In this document: positions 41,219 to 49,612 of the stretch, one piece after another | Layout: every line of letters begins with the position of its first letter | Numbering within the stretch: position 1 is the first letter of the stretch | Source of the DNA: Streptomyces sp. NBC_00878 | Lineage (GTDB): Bacteria > Actinomycetota > Actinomycetes > Streptomycetales > Streptomycetaceae | DNA: 64,000 nucleotides | Direction: 5' to 3' | Assembly: GCF_026341515.1 (NCBI RefSeq) | Contig: NZ_JAPEOK010000001.1 | Coordinates: 6,820,001 to 6,884,000, forward strand | Made by a program: the position numbers and the translations under genes | Notes under the pieces: generated by a model | Database searches by the model: none | What the model was told of the DNA's origin: nothing | The model's input: the letters and a program-made list of their open reading frames with translations, nothing else

Positions 41219-41755
41219 ATGTCGATGGACCTCATGTTCTATGCGGTGCCGAGCCTGATCATGGCCGTCACCCTCTTCCTGGCGGTCAAGGTGATCCGCC
41301 GGGCGCTGGAGCTCAGGCGTGTCTGGAACAGCGGGCTGACCGCGGAGGCGCGCTGCCTGCGCACGTACACGACGACCAGCGGCGGCAGCGGCGACTCGTC
41401 CGTGCGCACGACGCTGCACCACGTCTACGAATTCACGGCCCGGGACGGGCGCAGCATCCGTTTCGAGGAGGAGGACGGGCCGGGCACGACGGTCGAGGGC
41501 GACATCGTCGTCGTGCACTACGCCGAGGGCGAGACGGTCAAGGCCACGGCCCAGGCGCCGGGCCACGTCAAGAACGCGGCCTCCACCGTTGCCCTCCTGG
41601 TGTTCCTCTCCGTGGTCGTGGCGTTCTGCGCCGGTTTCATGGTCACGTACACCGAGGCCTTCGCCGGGAGCGAGTCCTCCGACTCCCAGGTGAACGAGCC
41701 TCCCTCGATCGACGACCAGCCGTTCGACGGCTCGGTGTACGACGAGCTGCCGTGA
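41219..41755 (+). CDS. Small membrane protein with DUF3592-like domain
   Basis: 178 residues. A hydrophobic N-terminal helix (FYAVPSLIMAVTLFLAVKVI) is followed by an all-beta ~70-residue domain (EARCLRTYTTTSG, HHVYEFTARDGRSIRFEEEDGPGTTVEGDIVVVHY), typical of DUF3592 proteins. A second helix (STVALLVFLSVVVAFCAGFMVTY) and an acidic Pro-rich tail follow. ATG at 41219 and the in-frame ATG at 41225 are both possible, with a GGGGG upstream. Function unknown; it is an isolated gene upstream of the acyl-CoA synthetase. Confidence 0.78.
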   Translation: MSMDLMFYAVPSLIMAVTLFLAVKVIRRALELRRVWNSGLTAEARCLRTYTTTSGGSGDSSVRTTLHHVYEFTARDGRSIRFEEEDGPGTTVEGDIVVVHYAEGETVKATAQAPGHVKNAASTVALLVFLSVVVAFCAGFMVTYTEAFAGSESSDSQVNEPPSIDDQPFDGSVYDELP

Positions 41756-41795
41756 CCCTCCACATCTGACGGTCCGTCAATTATGGTGCGCCCCC

Positions 41796-43478
41796 ATGGG
41801 ATCCAGGAGCGTGGGGGCGGGCGGGGCGGGCGCGCGGACCGTCGCGGAGCTCGTACAGGAGCGGTGGGGCGACCACCGGCCGGGGCTGTGGTTCGAGGAA
41901 CGGTCCCTGACACATCACGAGGTGGCCGCGGGAGCGGCGGCGCGGGCGGCGCTGCTGGGCGACCTGCTGCCGCGCGGCGCCGAGCCGCATGTGGGGGTGC
42001 TGCTCGACAACACCCCCGAGTATCCGCTGTGGTTGAGCGCCGCGGCCCTCGCGGGTGCGGCCGTCGCCGGGATCAACCCGACCCGCCGCGGCCCCGAACT
42101 GGCCCGCGACATCCTGCACACCGAGTGCCGGGTCCTGGTCACCGAGCGGGCGCACCTCCCGCTCCTCGACGGACTCGAACTCCCGGGCCTGCGACTGCTG
42201 GTGACCGACACCGAGGCGTACGAGCACCTGCTCGCGCCGTACGCGGACGCGCGCCCCGGGCCGCTGAAGGCCACCCCGGAGAGCCGCCTCCTCCTCTACT
42301 TCACCTCCGGCTCGACCGGGGCGCCCAAGGCGGCGATCTGCTCGCAGGGGCGGCTCGCGGCGGCCGGACGGTCGCTGGTCGGCCACTTCGGGGTGCGCGC
42401 GGACGACGTGCACTACGTCTGCATGCCGATGTTCCACGGCAACGCGGTCATCGCGGACTGGGCGCCCGCCCTCGCGGCCGGCGCGGGCGTCGCCCTGCGG
42501 CGCCGCTTCTCGGCCTCGGGCTTCCTGACGGACGTACGGGCGTACGGGGCCACGTACTTCACGTACGTGGGACGGGCCGTGCAGTACATCCTGGCCACCC
42601 CGCCACGGGCCGACGACCGGGACAACCCGCTGCGCACGGGCTTCGGGACGGAGGCGGGGGCGGTGGACGCGGCCGCCTTCGAGGAGCGGTTCGGGGTGCG
42701 GCTGGTGGAGGGGTACGGGTCGTCCGAGGGCGGCGCGGCGATCCAGCGGACGCCCGGTGGGCCGCAGGGGGCGATCGGCCGGGCGGCACCCGGGGACGAC
42801 CTCGCGGTGGTCGACCCGGTGAGCCGGGCGGAGTGCCCCGCGGCGGCCTTCGGAGCGGACGGCAGGCTGCTCAACGGCCACGATTCCATAGGGGAGTTGG
42901 TGAACCGCGGACCCAACCCCTTCGAGGGCTACTGGCGCAACGAGGCGGCTGAGGCGGCCCGGCAGCGGGAGGGCTGGTACTGGACCGGGGACCTCTTCTA
43001 CCGGGACGCCGAGGGATTCCTGTACTTCGCGGGGCGAACGGACGACCGCCTCCGCGTGGACAGCGAGAACCTGGCCGCCGCGGTGATCGAGAACATCCTC
43101 GCCCGCTACGGGGACGCCGCCGCTGTCGCCGTGTACGCGGTGCCGGACCCGGTGGCCGGCGACCAGGTGATGGCGACGCTGGCGCTACGGGAGGGAACGG
43201 ACTTCGACCCACTCCGCTTCGCCGAATTCCTCCTGGCCCAGCCGGACCTGGGCACCAAGATGGCCCCCCGCTTCATTCGGGTCATGGCCCGCATCCCGGT
43301 CACCGCCACCAACAAGATCCACCGGGTCGGCCTGCGGCGGGAGGGCTTCCGGTGCACGGACCCGGTGTGGTGGCGCCCACCGGGGGAGCCGGCGTACCGG
43401 CGCCTGGACGAGGCGGACCTGGCGGGGCTGATGGCGCGGTACCGGGAGCGGGGGCGTGAGGAACTGCTGGTGCGGTAG
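41796..43478 (+). CDS. Fatty-acyl-CoA synthetase-like AMP-dependent ligase
   Basis: 560 residues of the ANL superfamily. The P-loop-like motif is LLLYFTSGSTGAPKAAI (about 165-181), the A5 motif YGSSEGGAAI, the A7-A8 hinge WYWTGDLFYRDAEGFLYFAGRTDDRLRVDSENL, and the C-terminal catalytic Lys is in TATNKIHRVGLRR. The upstream half is unusually short at the N-terminus. It adenylates a carboxylic acid and transfers it to CoA. The chain-length preference is not readable and no acyltransferase partner is adjacent. GTG/ATG choice: ATG 41796, 40 nt after the DUF3592 stop. Confidence 0.92.
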   Translation: MGSRSVGAGGAGARTVAELVQERWGDHRPGLWFEERSLTHHEVAAGAAARAALLGDLLPRGAEPHVGVLLDNTPEYPLWLSAAALAGAAVAGINPTRRGPELARDILHTECRVLVTERAHLPLLDGLELPGLRLLVTDTEAYEHLLAPYADARPGPLKATPESRLLLYFTSGSTGAPKAAICSQGRLAAAGRSLVGHFGVRADDVHYVCMPMFHGNAVIADWAPALAAGAGVALRRRFSASGFLTDVRAYGATYFTYVGRAVQYILATPPRADDRDNPLRTGFGTEAGAVDAAAFEERFGVRLVEGYGSSEGGAAIQRTPGGPQGAIGRAAPGDDLAVVDPVSRAECPAAAFGADGRLLNGHDSIGELVNRGPNPFEGYWRNEAAEAARQREGWYWTGDLFYRDAEGFLYFAGRTDDRLRVDSENLAAAVIENILARYGDAAAVAVYAVPDPVAGDQVMATLALREGTDFDPLRFAEFLLAQPDLGTKMAPRFIRVMARIPVTATNKIHRVGLRREGFRCTDPVWWRPPGEPAYRRLDEADLAGLMARYRERGREELLVR

Positions 43479-43577
43479 GGCTGTGTGTGGGGGAGAGGGA
43501 GCTGGCCAGGTAGGTACGGCCGGTGCGGCAGGGCTGTGCGGCAGGGCTGGACCGGGAATGGCCACGCCCGGTCGGCC

Positions 43578-44312
43578 CTATCGTCGGTTGCGCCGCAGCA
43601 GCGATCCGAGCGCCAGGCCGGCACCCAGGCCGATCAAGGCCCCCACCGAGGTCCGCCATGCGGGCGACGTCCCCGCGGCGGGCACGGCAGGCGGAGGGGT
43701 GACAACCGGCGAGCGGGTCGGTGGTCCGGAAGCGACAGCGCGAGCGTGCTCCTCGCCCACGATGGCCAGGAAGCGACGACCGACACGGCTTCCGGACGAA
43801 CTGGCGATCCACGAGGCGTGAGCCCGGCTCCAGTAGTGCCGCCCGGCCTCGCCGGTGAACATCCCGGCGAGCATGTCCCGCAGCAGACTCTCGCGAATGG
43901 TCCCGATCTCGAAGCCCATCCAGGCGTAGTTCATCATCAGGTCGGCATAGACGTGCCGCTTCCGCTGATCGGGATCGACGATGTCCGTGTCGCCCCAGAC
44001 GGGCTGGTAGAGCGGCATGTCGTCAAGCTCCAGGCGGACCAGCTCAAGGTAGTAGCTGCGGATCCCCTGGACCTGATCCGCCCTGGCCTGCCGGTTCTGA
44101 ACGACCAGGGAAACGGCGACACCGGCCAACGCCAGCGCCGAAACGATCGCCGAGGTGAAGCCGTACGCCGCCCCGATCTGACTCAGCCTGTTCCAGTCCA
44201 CGCCTTTGGAGCCGGAAATCTCCTCCAGCACGAAAGGCGACAGCAGCACCACCGCCAGCGCAACCGCCACAGCGGCGACGAGCGCCACAACTCTGCCGAT
44301 CCGGTGAACCAC
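43578..44312 (-). CDS. Membrane protein, DUF6082-like
   Basis: 244 residues from GTG 44312 with AGGGG upstream; a longer frame starting at 44369 runs into the tRNA terminator hairpin. Two N-terminal helices (VVALVAAVAVALAVVLLSPFV and FTSAIVSALALAGVAVSLVVQ) and a soluble helical domain beginning NRQARADQVQGIRSYYLELVRLEL are typical of proteins labelled DUF6082 in Streptomyces (name from memory). A Pro-rich segment and a C-terminal Gly-rich helix (SVGALIGLGAGLALGSLLRR) end the protein. No function is established. Confidence 0.75.
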   Translation of the reverse strand: MVHRIGRVVALVAAVAVALAVVLLSPFVLEEISGSKGVDWNRLSQIGAAYGFTSAIVSALALAGVAVSLVVQNRQARADQVQGIRSYYLELVRLELDDMPLYQPVWGDTDIVDPDQRKRHVYADLMMNYAWMGFEIGTIRESLLRDMLAGMFTGEAGRHYWSRAHASWIASSSGSRVGRRFLAIVGEEHARAVASGPPTRSPVVTPPPAVPAAGTSPAWRTSVGALIGLGAGLALGSLLRRNRR

Positions 44313-44354
44313 CGCTGCACCCCTGGACCCATGACGAACCAATGAAACGACCAA

Positions 44355-44382
44355 GGGCGTCCTCCCCAAGGGGAGAACGCCC
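44355..44382 (-). terminator. Terminator between tRNA-Lys copy 2 and the DUF6082-like gene
   Basis: A 13-bp stem GGGCGTCCTCCCC / GGGGAGAACGCCC (one mismatch) with an AA loop lies 14 nt beyond the 3' end of the minus-strand tRNA at 44396. Confidence 0.75.
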
Positions 44383-44395
44383 GGATCGTAGATGG

Positions 44396-44469
44396 TGCGC
44401 CGCCAGGGACTCGAACCCCGGACCCGCTGATTAAGAGTCAGCTGCTCTAACCAACTGAGCTAGCGGCGC
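44396..44469 (-). tRNA. tRNA-Lys (CUU), copy 2
   Basis: Identical in sequence to the copies at 36457-36530 and 59253-59326, including the CTT anticodon in the CTCTTAA loop. A hairpin CGCCAGCCGC/GCGGTTGGCG lies directly upstream on the minus strand, in a possible leader, with a TAGTAT that could be a -10 element farther up. Confidence 0.97.
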
Positions 44470-44665
44470 ATGACTCTCGCCAACCGCTTTTCGCGGCTGG
44501 CGACAGAGAAAATACTACCTGGTCCGTGAGCGTGCTTCGGACCATGCCCATGTGCTCCGGGCCACTCGGAGCGCAGCTCAGGCCGGGCGGGCGGGGCATG
44601 TAGGTCAGGTAGGGCGGAGCATGTAGGTCAGGCAGGCGGGCGGTTCGGGCTGCTTCGGCGTTGGT

Positions 44666-45427
44666 TCAGATCGCCAGTGAGAGCAGTACCGGTGCCGCGC
44701 CACGGTTCAGGGTGTCCGCCGCCTCGCGCAGTCGGTGGGCGTGGGACAGCGGGAGGGAGAGGGCGAGGCAGCCCACGGCCGAGCCGGCCGTGATGGGGAC
44801 CGCCGCGCACACCGTGCCGACCGCGTACTCCTGGAGGTCGAGCACGGGCACGGTGGGTGCCTGGGCGTCGAGCCGGGACAGGAGCACCCGCTCGTTCGTG
44901 ATCGTGCGTGAGGTGAGGCGGGCCATCCGGTGACGGGAGAGGTGGTCGCGCCGGGCGTTGACGTCGAGCTGACCGAGAAGGCTCTTGCCGATCGCGCTGG
45001 CGTGGGCCGCGGAACGGAAGTCCACCCATTCGTTGACCGCCGGGGTGCCCGGGCCGTCCGCGCACTGGGCGACGTGGATCTCGCCGTCCACGTACCGGCT
45101 CATGTAGACGGCGGCGCCGACCGAGTCGCGCAGCCGGTCGAGGTTCCGCTGGAGCTGGGCCCGCAGGGCCTCGTCCCGGTCGTGCGCGGAAACCAGCCTG
45201 CGGAGGGCCGCCCCGGTGACGTACGCCCCGTCGGCGATCTGCTCGACGTACCCCTCGCGGCGCAGCATGCGCAGGAGCGCGGTGAGGCGCTCCTCGCCGA
45301 GGCCGGTCAGGCGCGCGAGTTCGGTGTCGGTGACGCCGGTGGTGTGCCGGGCCGCCACGGTCTCCAGGACGCGCAGGGCGTCCTGGGCCGAGTGGTGCGG
45401 CACGGTCGGCTCGTGCTTCAGCGCCAT
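44666..45427 (-). CDS. IclR-family transcriptional regulator
   Basis: 253 residues from ATG 45427, with GGGGGGA nine bases upstream. The N-terminal winged helix includes TDTELARLTGLGEERLTALLRMLRREGYVE. The C-terminal GAF-like effector domain includes GAAVYMSRYVDGEIHVAQ and SAIGKSLLGQL, followed by a conserved VCAAVPITAGSAVGCLALSLP. It is downstream of the EhuABCD-type operon, in the same direction but 321 nt away, so it could regulate the transporter or the catabolic genes that follow. Perfect palindromes upstream (45482-45493 and 45612-45623) are candidate binding sites. Confidence 0.9.
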   Translation of the reverse strand: MALKHEPTVPHHSAQDALRVLETVAARHTTGVTDTELARLTGLGEERLTALLRMLRREGYVEQIADGAYVTGAALRRLVSAHDRDEALRAQLQRNLDRLRDSVGAAVYMSRYVDGEIHVAQCADGPGTPAVNEWVDFRSAAHASAIGKSLLGQLDVNARRDHLSRHRMARLTSRTITNERVLLSRLDAQAPTVPVLDLQEYAVGTVCAAVPITAGSAVGCLALSLPLSHAHRLREAADTLNRGAAPVLLSLAI

Positions 45428-45481
45428 GGATTGGGTCCCCCCTGCGCTTTTCGGCCCGGCTTGCATGTCGGCGCGTTCGTA

Positions 45482-45493
45482 TCAACGCGTTGA
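45482..45493. promoter_or_regulatory. Palindrome TCAACGCGTTGA upstream of the IclR gene
   Basis: A perfect 12-bp dyad 55 nt upstream of the IclR start, with a further TCAAC half at 45496-45500. A candidate autoregulatory site; the assignment is inference. Confidence 0.5.
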
Positions 45494-45611
45494 CATCAAC
45501 ACAGCCCGGACGGCCGGGCCCCCTCCACGATAACTGCCAAGAGGCGTACGGGGAGGGGGTGTTGGCGAGATTGGTGGCGTGTTCCAGCCCCTCAACAGCG
45601 GGGCATCCGTA

Positions 45612-45623
45612 TGGCATATGCCA
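45612..45623. promoter_or_regulatory. Palindrome TGGCATATGCCA in the ehuA-IclR intergenic region
   Basis: A perfect 12-bp dyad about 185 nt upstream of the IclR start and 126 nt beyond the ehuA stop. Its core GGCATATGCC recurs at 60291-60300, upstream of the prim-pol-like gene. The rest of this 321-nt region shows a two-unit GACTCCTCGCAG repeat (about 45725-45748) and no gene. Confidence 0.5.
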
Positions 45624-45748
45624 AAGTCATGTCCCAGTCGCTCCGCCTCGGACCCTGCCGTCTTCACTTCTTGAACGCCGACAGTGTGCAGCCCCTGAAG
45701 GATTGTGGTGCTGCTCCAGAAGGACTCCTCGCAGGACTCCTCGCAGGG

Positions 45749-46579
45749 CTACAGCACCGCGCCCAGGAACTCCCGCGTCCGCTCGTGCTCCGGGTCGCCG
45801 AAGATCTTCTCCGGCGGGCCGGACTCCAGGACCCGCCCCGAGTCGAACATCAGCACCTGGTCCGAGATGTCCCGGGCGAAGTTCATCTCGTGGGTCACGC
45901 AGAGCATCGTGATGTCGGTGGTGCGGGCGATGTCCCTGAGCACGTCGAGGACGCCCGCGACCAGTTCGGGGTCGAGCGCGGAGGTCACCTCGTCGAGGAG
46001 CAGGACCTGCGGCCGCATCGCCAGGGCCCGCGCGATCGCGACGCGCTGCTGCTGGCCGCCGGAGAGCTGGCTCGGGTACTTGTCGACGTGCTCGGTCAGC
46101 CCGACCAGTTCGAGCAGTTCCCGGGCCCGCTCCTCGGCCGCGTCCTTGGACATGCCGAGCACGGTGACCGGCGCCTCCGTGATGTTGCGCAGCACCTTCA
46201 TGTTGGGGAAGAGGTTGAACTGCTGGAAGACCATCCCGATGTTCTTGCGGACCTCGCGGATGTGCTTCTCGCCGGCCGGGACCAGCTTGCCGTTCTTCTC
46301 CTCGTGGGTGAGGTAGTCGCCGTTGACCTTGATCGTGCCCTCGTCGGGCTTGGCCAGGGTCATCAGCAGCCGCAGGATCGTCGTCTTGCCGGAGCCGGAC
46401 GGGCCGATCAGCGTGACGTGCTTGCCGGAGGCGACGGAGAAGTCGAGCTCGTCGAGCACGGTGTTGGCGCCGAAGCGCTTGGTGACCTTGTCGAAACGGA
46501 TCAGCTCGCTGCCGTCCGCCGCCGGGTTGGCGTCGGAGTTGGCGTCGGGCTCTTTCATCAGAGGGGTGTCAGCGGACAA
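45749..46579 (-). CDS. ehuA: ABC transporter ATP-binding protein, EhuA-like (polar amino acid/ectoine family)
   Basis: 276 residues if a TTG at 46579 is used; it has GGAGCGA about seven bases upstream and overlaps the ehuD stop by 11 bases. ATG at 46558 gives a 269-residue protein without a site. Walker A GPSGSGKTT, Q-loop (FQQFNLFPNM), signature LSGGQQQRV, Walker B LLLDEVTSALDPE and switch His in CVTHEM are all present. It is the last gene of ehuBCDA and powers import of the substrate bound by EhuB. Confidence 0.9.
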   Translation of the reverse strand: MSADTPLMKEPDANSDANPAADGSELIRFDKVTKRFGANTVLDELDFSVASGKHVTLIGPSGSGKTTILRLLMTLAKPDEGTIKVNGDYLTHEEKNGKLVPAGEKHIREVRKNIGMVFQQFNLFPNMKVLRNITEAPVTVLGMSKDAAEERARELLELVGLTEHVDKYPSQLSGGQQQRVAIARALAMRPQVLLLDEVTSALDPELVAGVLDVLRDIARTTDITMLCVTHEMNFARDISDQVLMFDSGRVLESGPPEKIFGDPEHERTREFLGAVL

Positions 46580-47219
46580 GACGTCGCTCCAGGGCTCGCA
46601 TGAGGAGGGAAGCCGGATAGGAAATGAGGATGAAGGCCACGCCGATGACCGTCAGAGGCTCGGTGAACTGGAAGTTCTGCTGCGAGAACAGCCGCGCCTC
46701 GCCGAGCATGTCGAGGACGGTGATCGCCATCAGCATCGGCGTGTCCTTGAGCATCGAGATGACGTAGTTGCCCAGCGCGGGCACCACCCGGCGGATCGCC
46801 TGCGGCAGGATCACCGCGGTCCACGTCCGGGTCATGGGCAGGTTCAGTGCCGTGGCCGCTTCCCACTGGCCGGCCGGCACGCCCTCGATACCGGCCCGGT
46901 AGACCTGCATCGTGTACGTCGAGTAGTGCAGCCCGATGGCGACGACACCGGTGGTCATCGCGGAGAACGTGATGTTCCACTCGGGCAGCACGTAGAAGAG
47001 GAAGAACAGCTGCACCAGCAGCGGGGTGTTCCGGACGAACTCCGTGACGACCCCCACCGGCCAGCGCACCCAGCGGCTCGGCGTCCGCATCAGCAGCGCC
47101 CACACCAGTCCGAGGGCGAAGGAGATCAGCGAGCCGAGCACCAGGGCCTGCAGGGTGACCAGCAGTCCGTCCCAGAAGTGCGGCATGAAGTCGCCGACCG
47201 CGCTCCAGTCCCATTTCAT
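46569..47219 (-). CDS. ehuD: ABC transporter permease, EhuD-like
   Basis: 216 residues, about five transmembrane helices (LLVTLQALVLGSLISFALGLVW, VELVVQLFFLFYVL-like region, MTTGVVAIGLHYSTY, LTVIGVAFILISYPASLLM). The HisM-type EAA loop reads GQWEAATALNLPMTRTWTAVILPQAIRRVVPALGNY, which contacts EhuA. Its start overlaps the EhuC stop by four bases (ATGA). It is the smaller of two permeases in a polar-amino-acid-type importer. Confidence 0.9.
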   Translation of the reverse strand: MKWDWSAVGDFMPHFWDGLLVTLQALVLGSLISFALGLVWALLMRTPSRWVRWPVGVVTEFVRNTPLLVQLFFLFYVLPEWNITFSAMTTGVVAIGLHYSTYTMQVYRAGIEGVPAGQWEAATALNLPMTRTWTAVILPQAIRRVVPALGNYVISMLKDTPMLMAITVLDMLGEARLFSQQNFQFTEPLTVIGVAFILISYPASLLMRALERRLVR

Positions 47220-47938
47220 GAGGCACCTCCGCCCGCGCCGACTCCGGTGGTCTCGGGCCGGGGCATCGGAACCTTGCCGCCGCGCTCCGGCACCCTGCCG
47301 ATCCCGGCTTTCAGCCGCTTCTCCAGACCGCGCATGACCCGCGTGAGCAGGAAGGCGATCACGAAGTAGATCAGCAGGATGTACGTGTAGATCTCCGCGC
47401 TCTCCTGCAGCGCGAGCCGCACCAGGTTGCCGCTGAACGCCAGGTCGCCCATGCCCATCACGGACACCAGGGCCGTGCCCTTGAGCAGCTCGATCAGCAG
47501 GTTGGAGAACGGCGGGATCATCTCCGGCACCGCCTGCGGCAGCAGGATCAGCCGCAGCCGCTGCCAGGGCGTGAAGCTCAGCGCGATCCCGCCCTCACGC
47601 TGCGCCGGGTCGACGGAGTTCAGGGCGCCGCGCACGATCTCGGAGCCGTACGCCCCGTAGGTGAGACCCAGTGCGAGGGTGCCCGCCCACATGGGGACCA
47701 GCTGCCAGCCGAAGGCCGGCGGCAGCACGAAGAACACCCAGAAGATCATGATCAGCGCGGAGGTACCGCGGAACACCTCGGTGTAGAAGCCCGCGAGGAA
47801 GCGGACGATCCACAGCCGGTGGGTGCGCGCGATACCGACCACGAAGGAGACGGCCGCGGCCAGCAGCGCGCTGAACACCAGCAGCTGGACCGTGACCCAG
47901 ATCCCCTTCAGTACGAGTTCCCAGAGTCCCGATGTCAT
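47216..47938 (-). CDS. ehuC: ABC transporter permease, EhuC-like
   Basis: 240 residues from ATG 47938, which overlaps the EhuB stop (ATGA). Helices GIWVTVQLLVFSALLAAAVSFVVG, ALIMIFWVFFVLPPAFG and YTYILLIYFVIAFLLTRVM surround the EAA loop AQREGGIALSFTPWQRLRLILLPQAVPEMIPPFSN. A hydrophilic Gly-rich C-terminal tail of about 30 residues extends into the cytoplasm. It pairs with the downstream EhuD. Confidence 0.9.
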   Translation of the reverse strand: MTSGLWELVLKGIWVTVQLLVFSALLAAAVSFVVGIARTHRLWIVRFLAGFYTEVFRGTSALIMIFWVFFVLPPAFGWQLVPMWAGTLALGLTYGAYGSEIVRGALNSVDPAQREGGIALSFTPWQRLRLILLPQAVPEMIPPFSNLLIELLKGTALVSVMGMGDLAFSGNLVRLALQESAEIYTYILLIYFVIAFLLTRVMRGLEKRLKAGIGRVPERGGKVPMPRPETTGVGAGGGAS

Positions 47939-48861
47939 CCGCCGCACAACTCCTTCGCGGTCATATCGGTCATCTCGTTCTTGGTGAAACCGAAGGGCTG
48001 GAGGATCCGGAACAGCTCACCGCTCTCCTTCAGCTTCCTGAGTTCCACGTTGAAGGCGTCCCGCAGCTTGGTTTCCGTCGGGCGGAACGCGAAGCCGCCG
48101 CCGTCGACGTGCGGCTTGCCGTCCACGAGTGGCGCGAACGGCTCGGTCGACTCCGCCTTGCGGGACTTCTTGACGACCTCGCGGGTGGTCAGCGCCGTCC
48201 CCGCGAAGACGTCGACACGGCCCGCCTCGACGGCGTTCAGACCCGCGACCTGGTCCGGCACGATCAGGATGTCGCTCTCCTTGTACCCGGCGTCGACCGC
48301 GTACTGGATCTCCGCGTAACCGGTTCCGGTCGCGAACTTCGCCTTCGACTCCACGACGTCCTTGTAGTCGTGCAGGTCCTTCGGGTTGCCCTTGCGCACG
48401 ATGAAGGAGTCGAGCATCTGGTAGTCGGGGTCGGAGAAGATCACCTGCTCGCAGCGCTCGGCGTTGATGTACATGCCGGCGGCGACGACGTCGAACTGCT
48501 GGGAGTTCAGACCGGGGATGAGCGAGCCGAACTCCGTGGGCACGGGCTGGACGCTGTCCACCCCCAGCCGCTTGAAGATGACCCGCGCGAGTTCCGGCGC
48601 CTCGCCGGTGAGCTCGCCGTTCTTGTCGATGTAGCCGAAGGGGATCTCGCCGGCGATGCCGAGACGTACGACACCCTGGGCCTTCAACCGGTCCAGGAGA
48701 TCACCGCCGTCCTTGCCGGACGCCGTGGCCACGCGGCTGCATCCGGCCGCGCCGAGCGCACCGAACGCCGCGATGCCGGCCAGCACCGACCGGCGGCCGG
48801 CACTGTGTTTGCGTCGTTCCGCGGAAGCTTCTTTCTCGTCGTTCCCAAGTGGTGGAGCCAT
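47935..48861 (-). CDS. ehuB: Solute-binding lipoprotein of an EhuB-like ABC importer
   Basis: 308 residues. The leader contains a twin-arginine-like RRSVLAGIAAFGAL, then the lipobox GAAGC (lipid-anchored Cys). The rest is a family-3 extracytoplasmic binding domain: VVRLGIAGEIPFGYIDKNGELTGEAPELARVIF, DVVAAGMYINAERCEQVIFSDPDY and GTGYAEIQYAVDAG. In Streptomyces genomes this set (EhuB-C-D-A) is usually called an ectoine/hydroxyectoine importer; the ligand here is not proven. It is divergent from the DUF3830 gene across 86 nt. Confidence 0.9.
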   Translation of the reverse strand: MAPPLGNDEKEASAERRKHSAGRRSVLAGIAAFGALGAAGCSRVATASGKDGGDLLDRLKAQGVVRLGIAGEIPFGYIDKNGELTGEAPELARVIFKRLGVDSVQPVPTEFGSLIPGLNSQQFDVVAAGMYINAERCEQVIFSDPDYQMLDSFIVRKGNPKDLHDYKDVVESKAKFATGTGYAEIQYAVDAGYKESDILIVPDQVAGLNAVEAGRVDVFAGTALTTREVVKKSRKAESTEPFAPLVDGKPHVDGGGFAFRPTETKLRDAFNVELRKLKESGELFRILQPFGFTKNEMTDMTAKELCGG

Positions 48862-48947
48862 GGCCGCGCGGCTACCCGGGACGATGCGAGTTATGCGGAT
48901 CCATTTGCGCCCCGTTTGCGAAGGGCCCTCTTGACCCGGGGTGGACC

Positions 48948-49457
48948 ATGGAAATCATGACCGACCGCTACATCGACGTGACCCTGTCCAAGCGTGGAGT
49001 CCACTGCACGGCGAAGCTGCTCGACGACCGCGCGCCGATCACCTGCGAGGCCGTCTGGAACGCGTTGCCGCTGAGCAGTGACGTGTACCACGCGAAGTAT
49101 GCCCGCAATGAGATCTACGCCCTGTTCCCGGCGTTCGCACCGGCCGAACCGCCGCTGGAGAACCCGACCGTAACGCCCATTCCGGGCGACCTCTGCTATT
49201 TCTCCTTCTCCGGTACGCAGCTGGGTACGCAGGCGTACGGGTATGGCTCGGGCGCCGGAGTCCAGGCCGGCGCTCCGGTGATCGACCTCGCCCTGTTCTA
49301 CGAGCGGAACAATTTGCTGCTCAACGGGGATGTGGGGTGGGTCCCGGGGATTGTGTGGGGGCAGGTGGTGGAGGGGCTGGATGCGATGGCTGAGGCGTGC
49401 AATGACCTGTGGCGTGCGGGTGCGCTGGGGGAGACGTTGAGCTTCTCCCGGGTCTAG
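48948..49457 (+). CDS. DUF3830 (cyclophilin-like) protein linked to the ehu locus
   Basis: 169 residues from ATG 48948 (ATG 48957 is also in frame; a GGTGGA is just upstream). It is a small beta-barrel-like protein: YIDVTLSKRGVHCTAKLLDDRAPITCEAVWNALP at the N-terminus, PGDLCYFSFSGTQLGTQ in the centre and a final WGQVVEGLDAMAEACNDLW. The fold resembles a cyclophilin-like DUF3830 domain, which is often found next to amidase and maleate-isomerase-like genes. No catalytic role is established. It is divergent from ehuB. Confidence 0.82.
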   Translation: MEIMTDRYIDVTLSKRGVHCTAKLLDDRAPITCEAVWNALPLSSDVYHAKYARNEIYALFPAFAPAEPPLENPTVTPIPGDLCYFSFSGTQLGTQAYGYGSGAGVQAGAPVIDLALFYERNNLLLNGDVGWVPGIVWGQVVEGLDAMAEACNDLWRAGALGETLSFSRV

Positions 49458-49502
49458 GGGCGGGAGGGCTGAGGGGTGGCGGGGAGCTGCGGGCCGGTGG
49501 GG

Positions 49503-49592
49503 GGCTGGCCGCGCAGTTCCCCGCGCCCCTAAAAAGCAGGGGGCTGCCGGCACCGCCTGCCTTTAGGGGCGCGGGGAACTGCGCGACCAGCC
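49503..49592. repeat. 31-bp inverted repeat of the GGGGCGCGGGGAACTGCGCGACC family
   Basis: The left arm (49503-49533) and right arm (49562-49592) are complementary at 30 of 31 positions. They enclose 28 nt, with AAAA and TTTA flanking the loop side. It lies between the convergent DUF3830 and amidase genes and can act as a terminator in both directions. Confidence 0.9.
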
Positions 49593-49612
49593 ACGACGGA
49601 CCCGCAGTCGAA

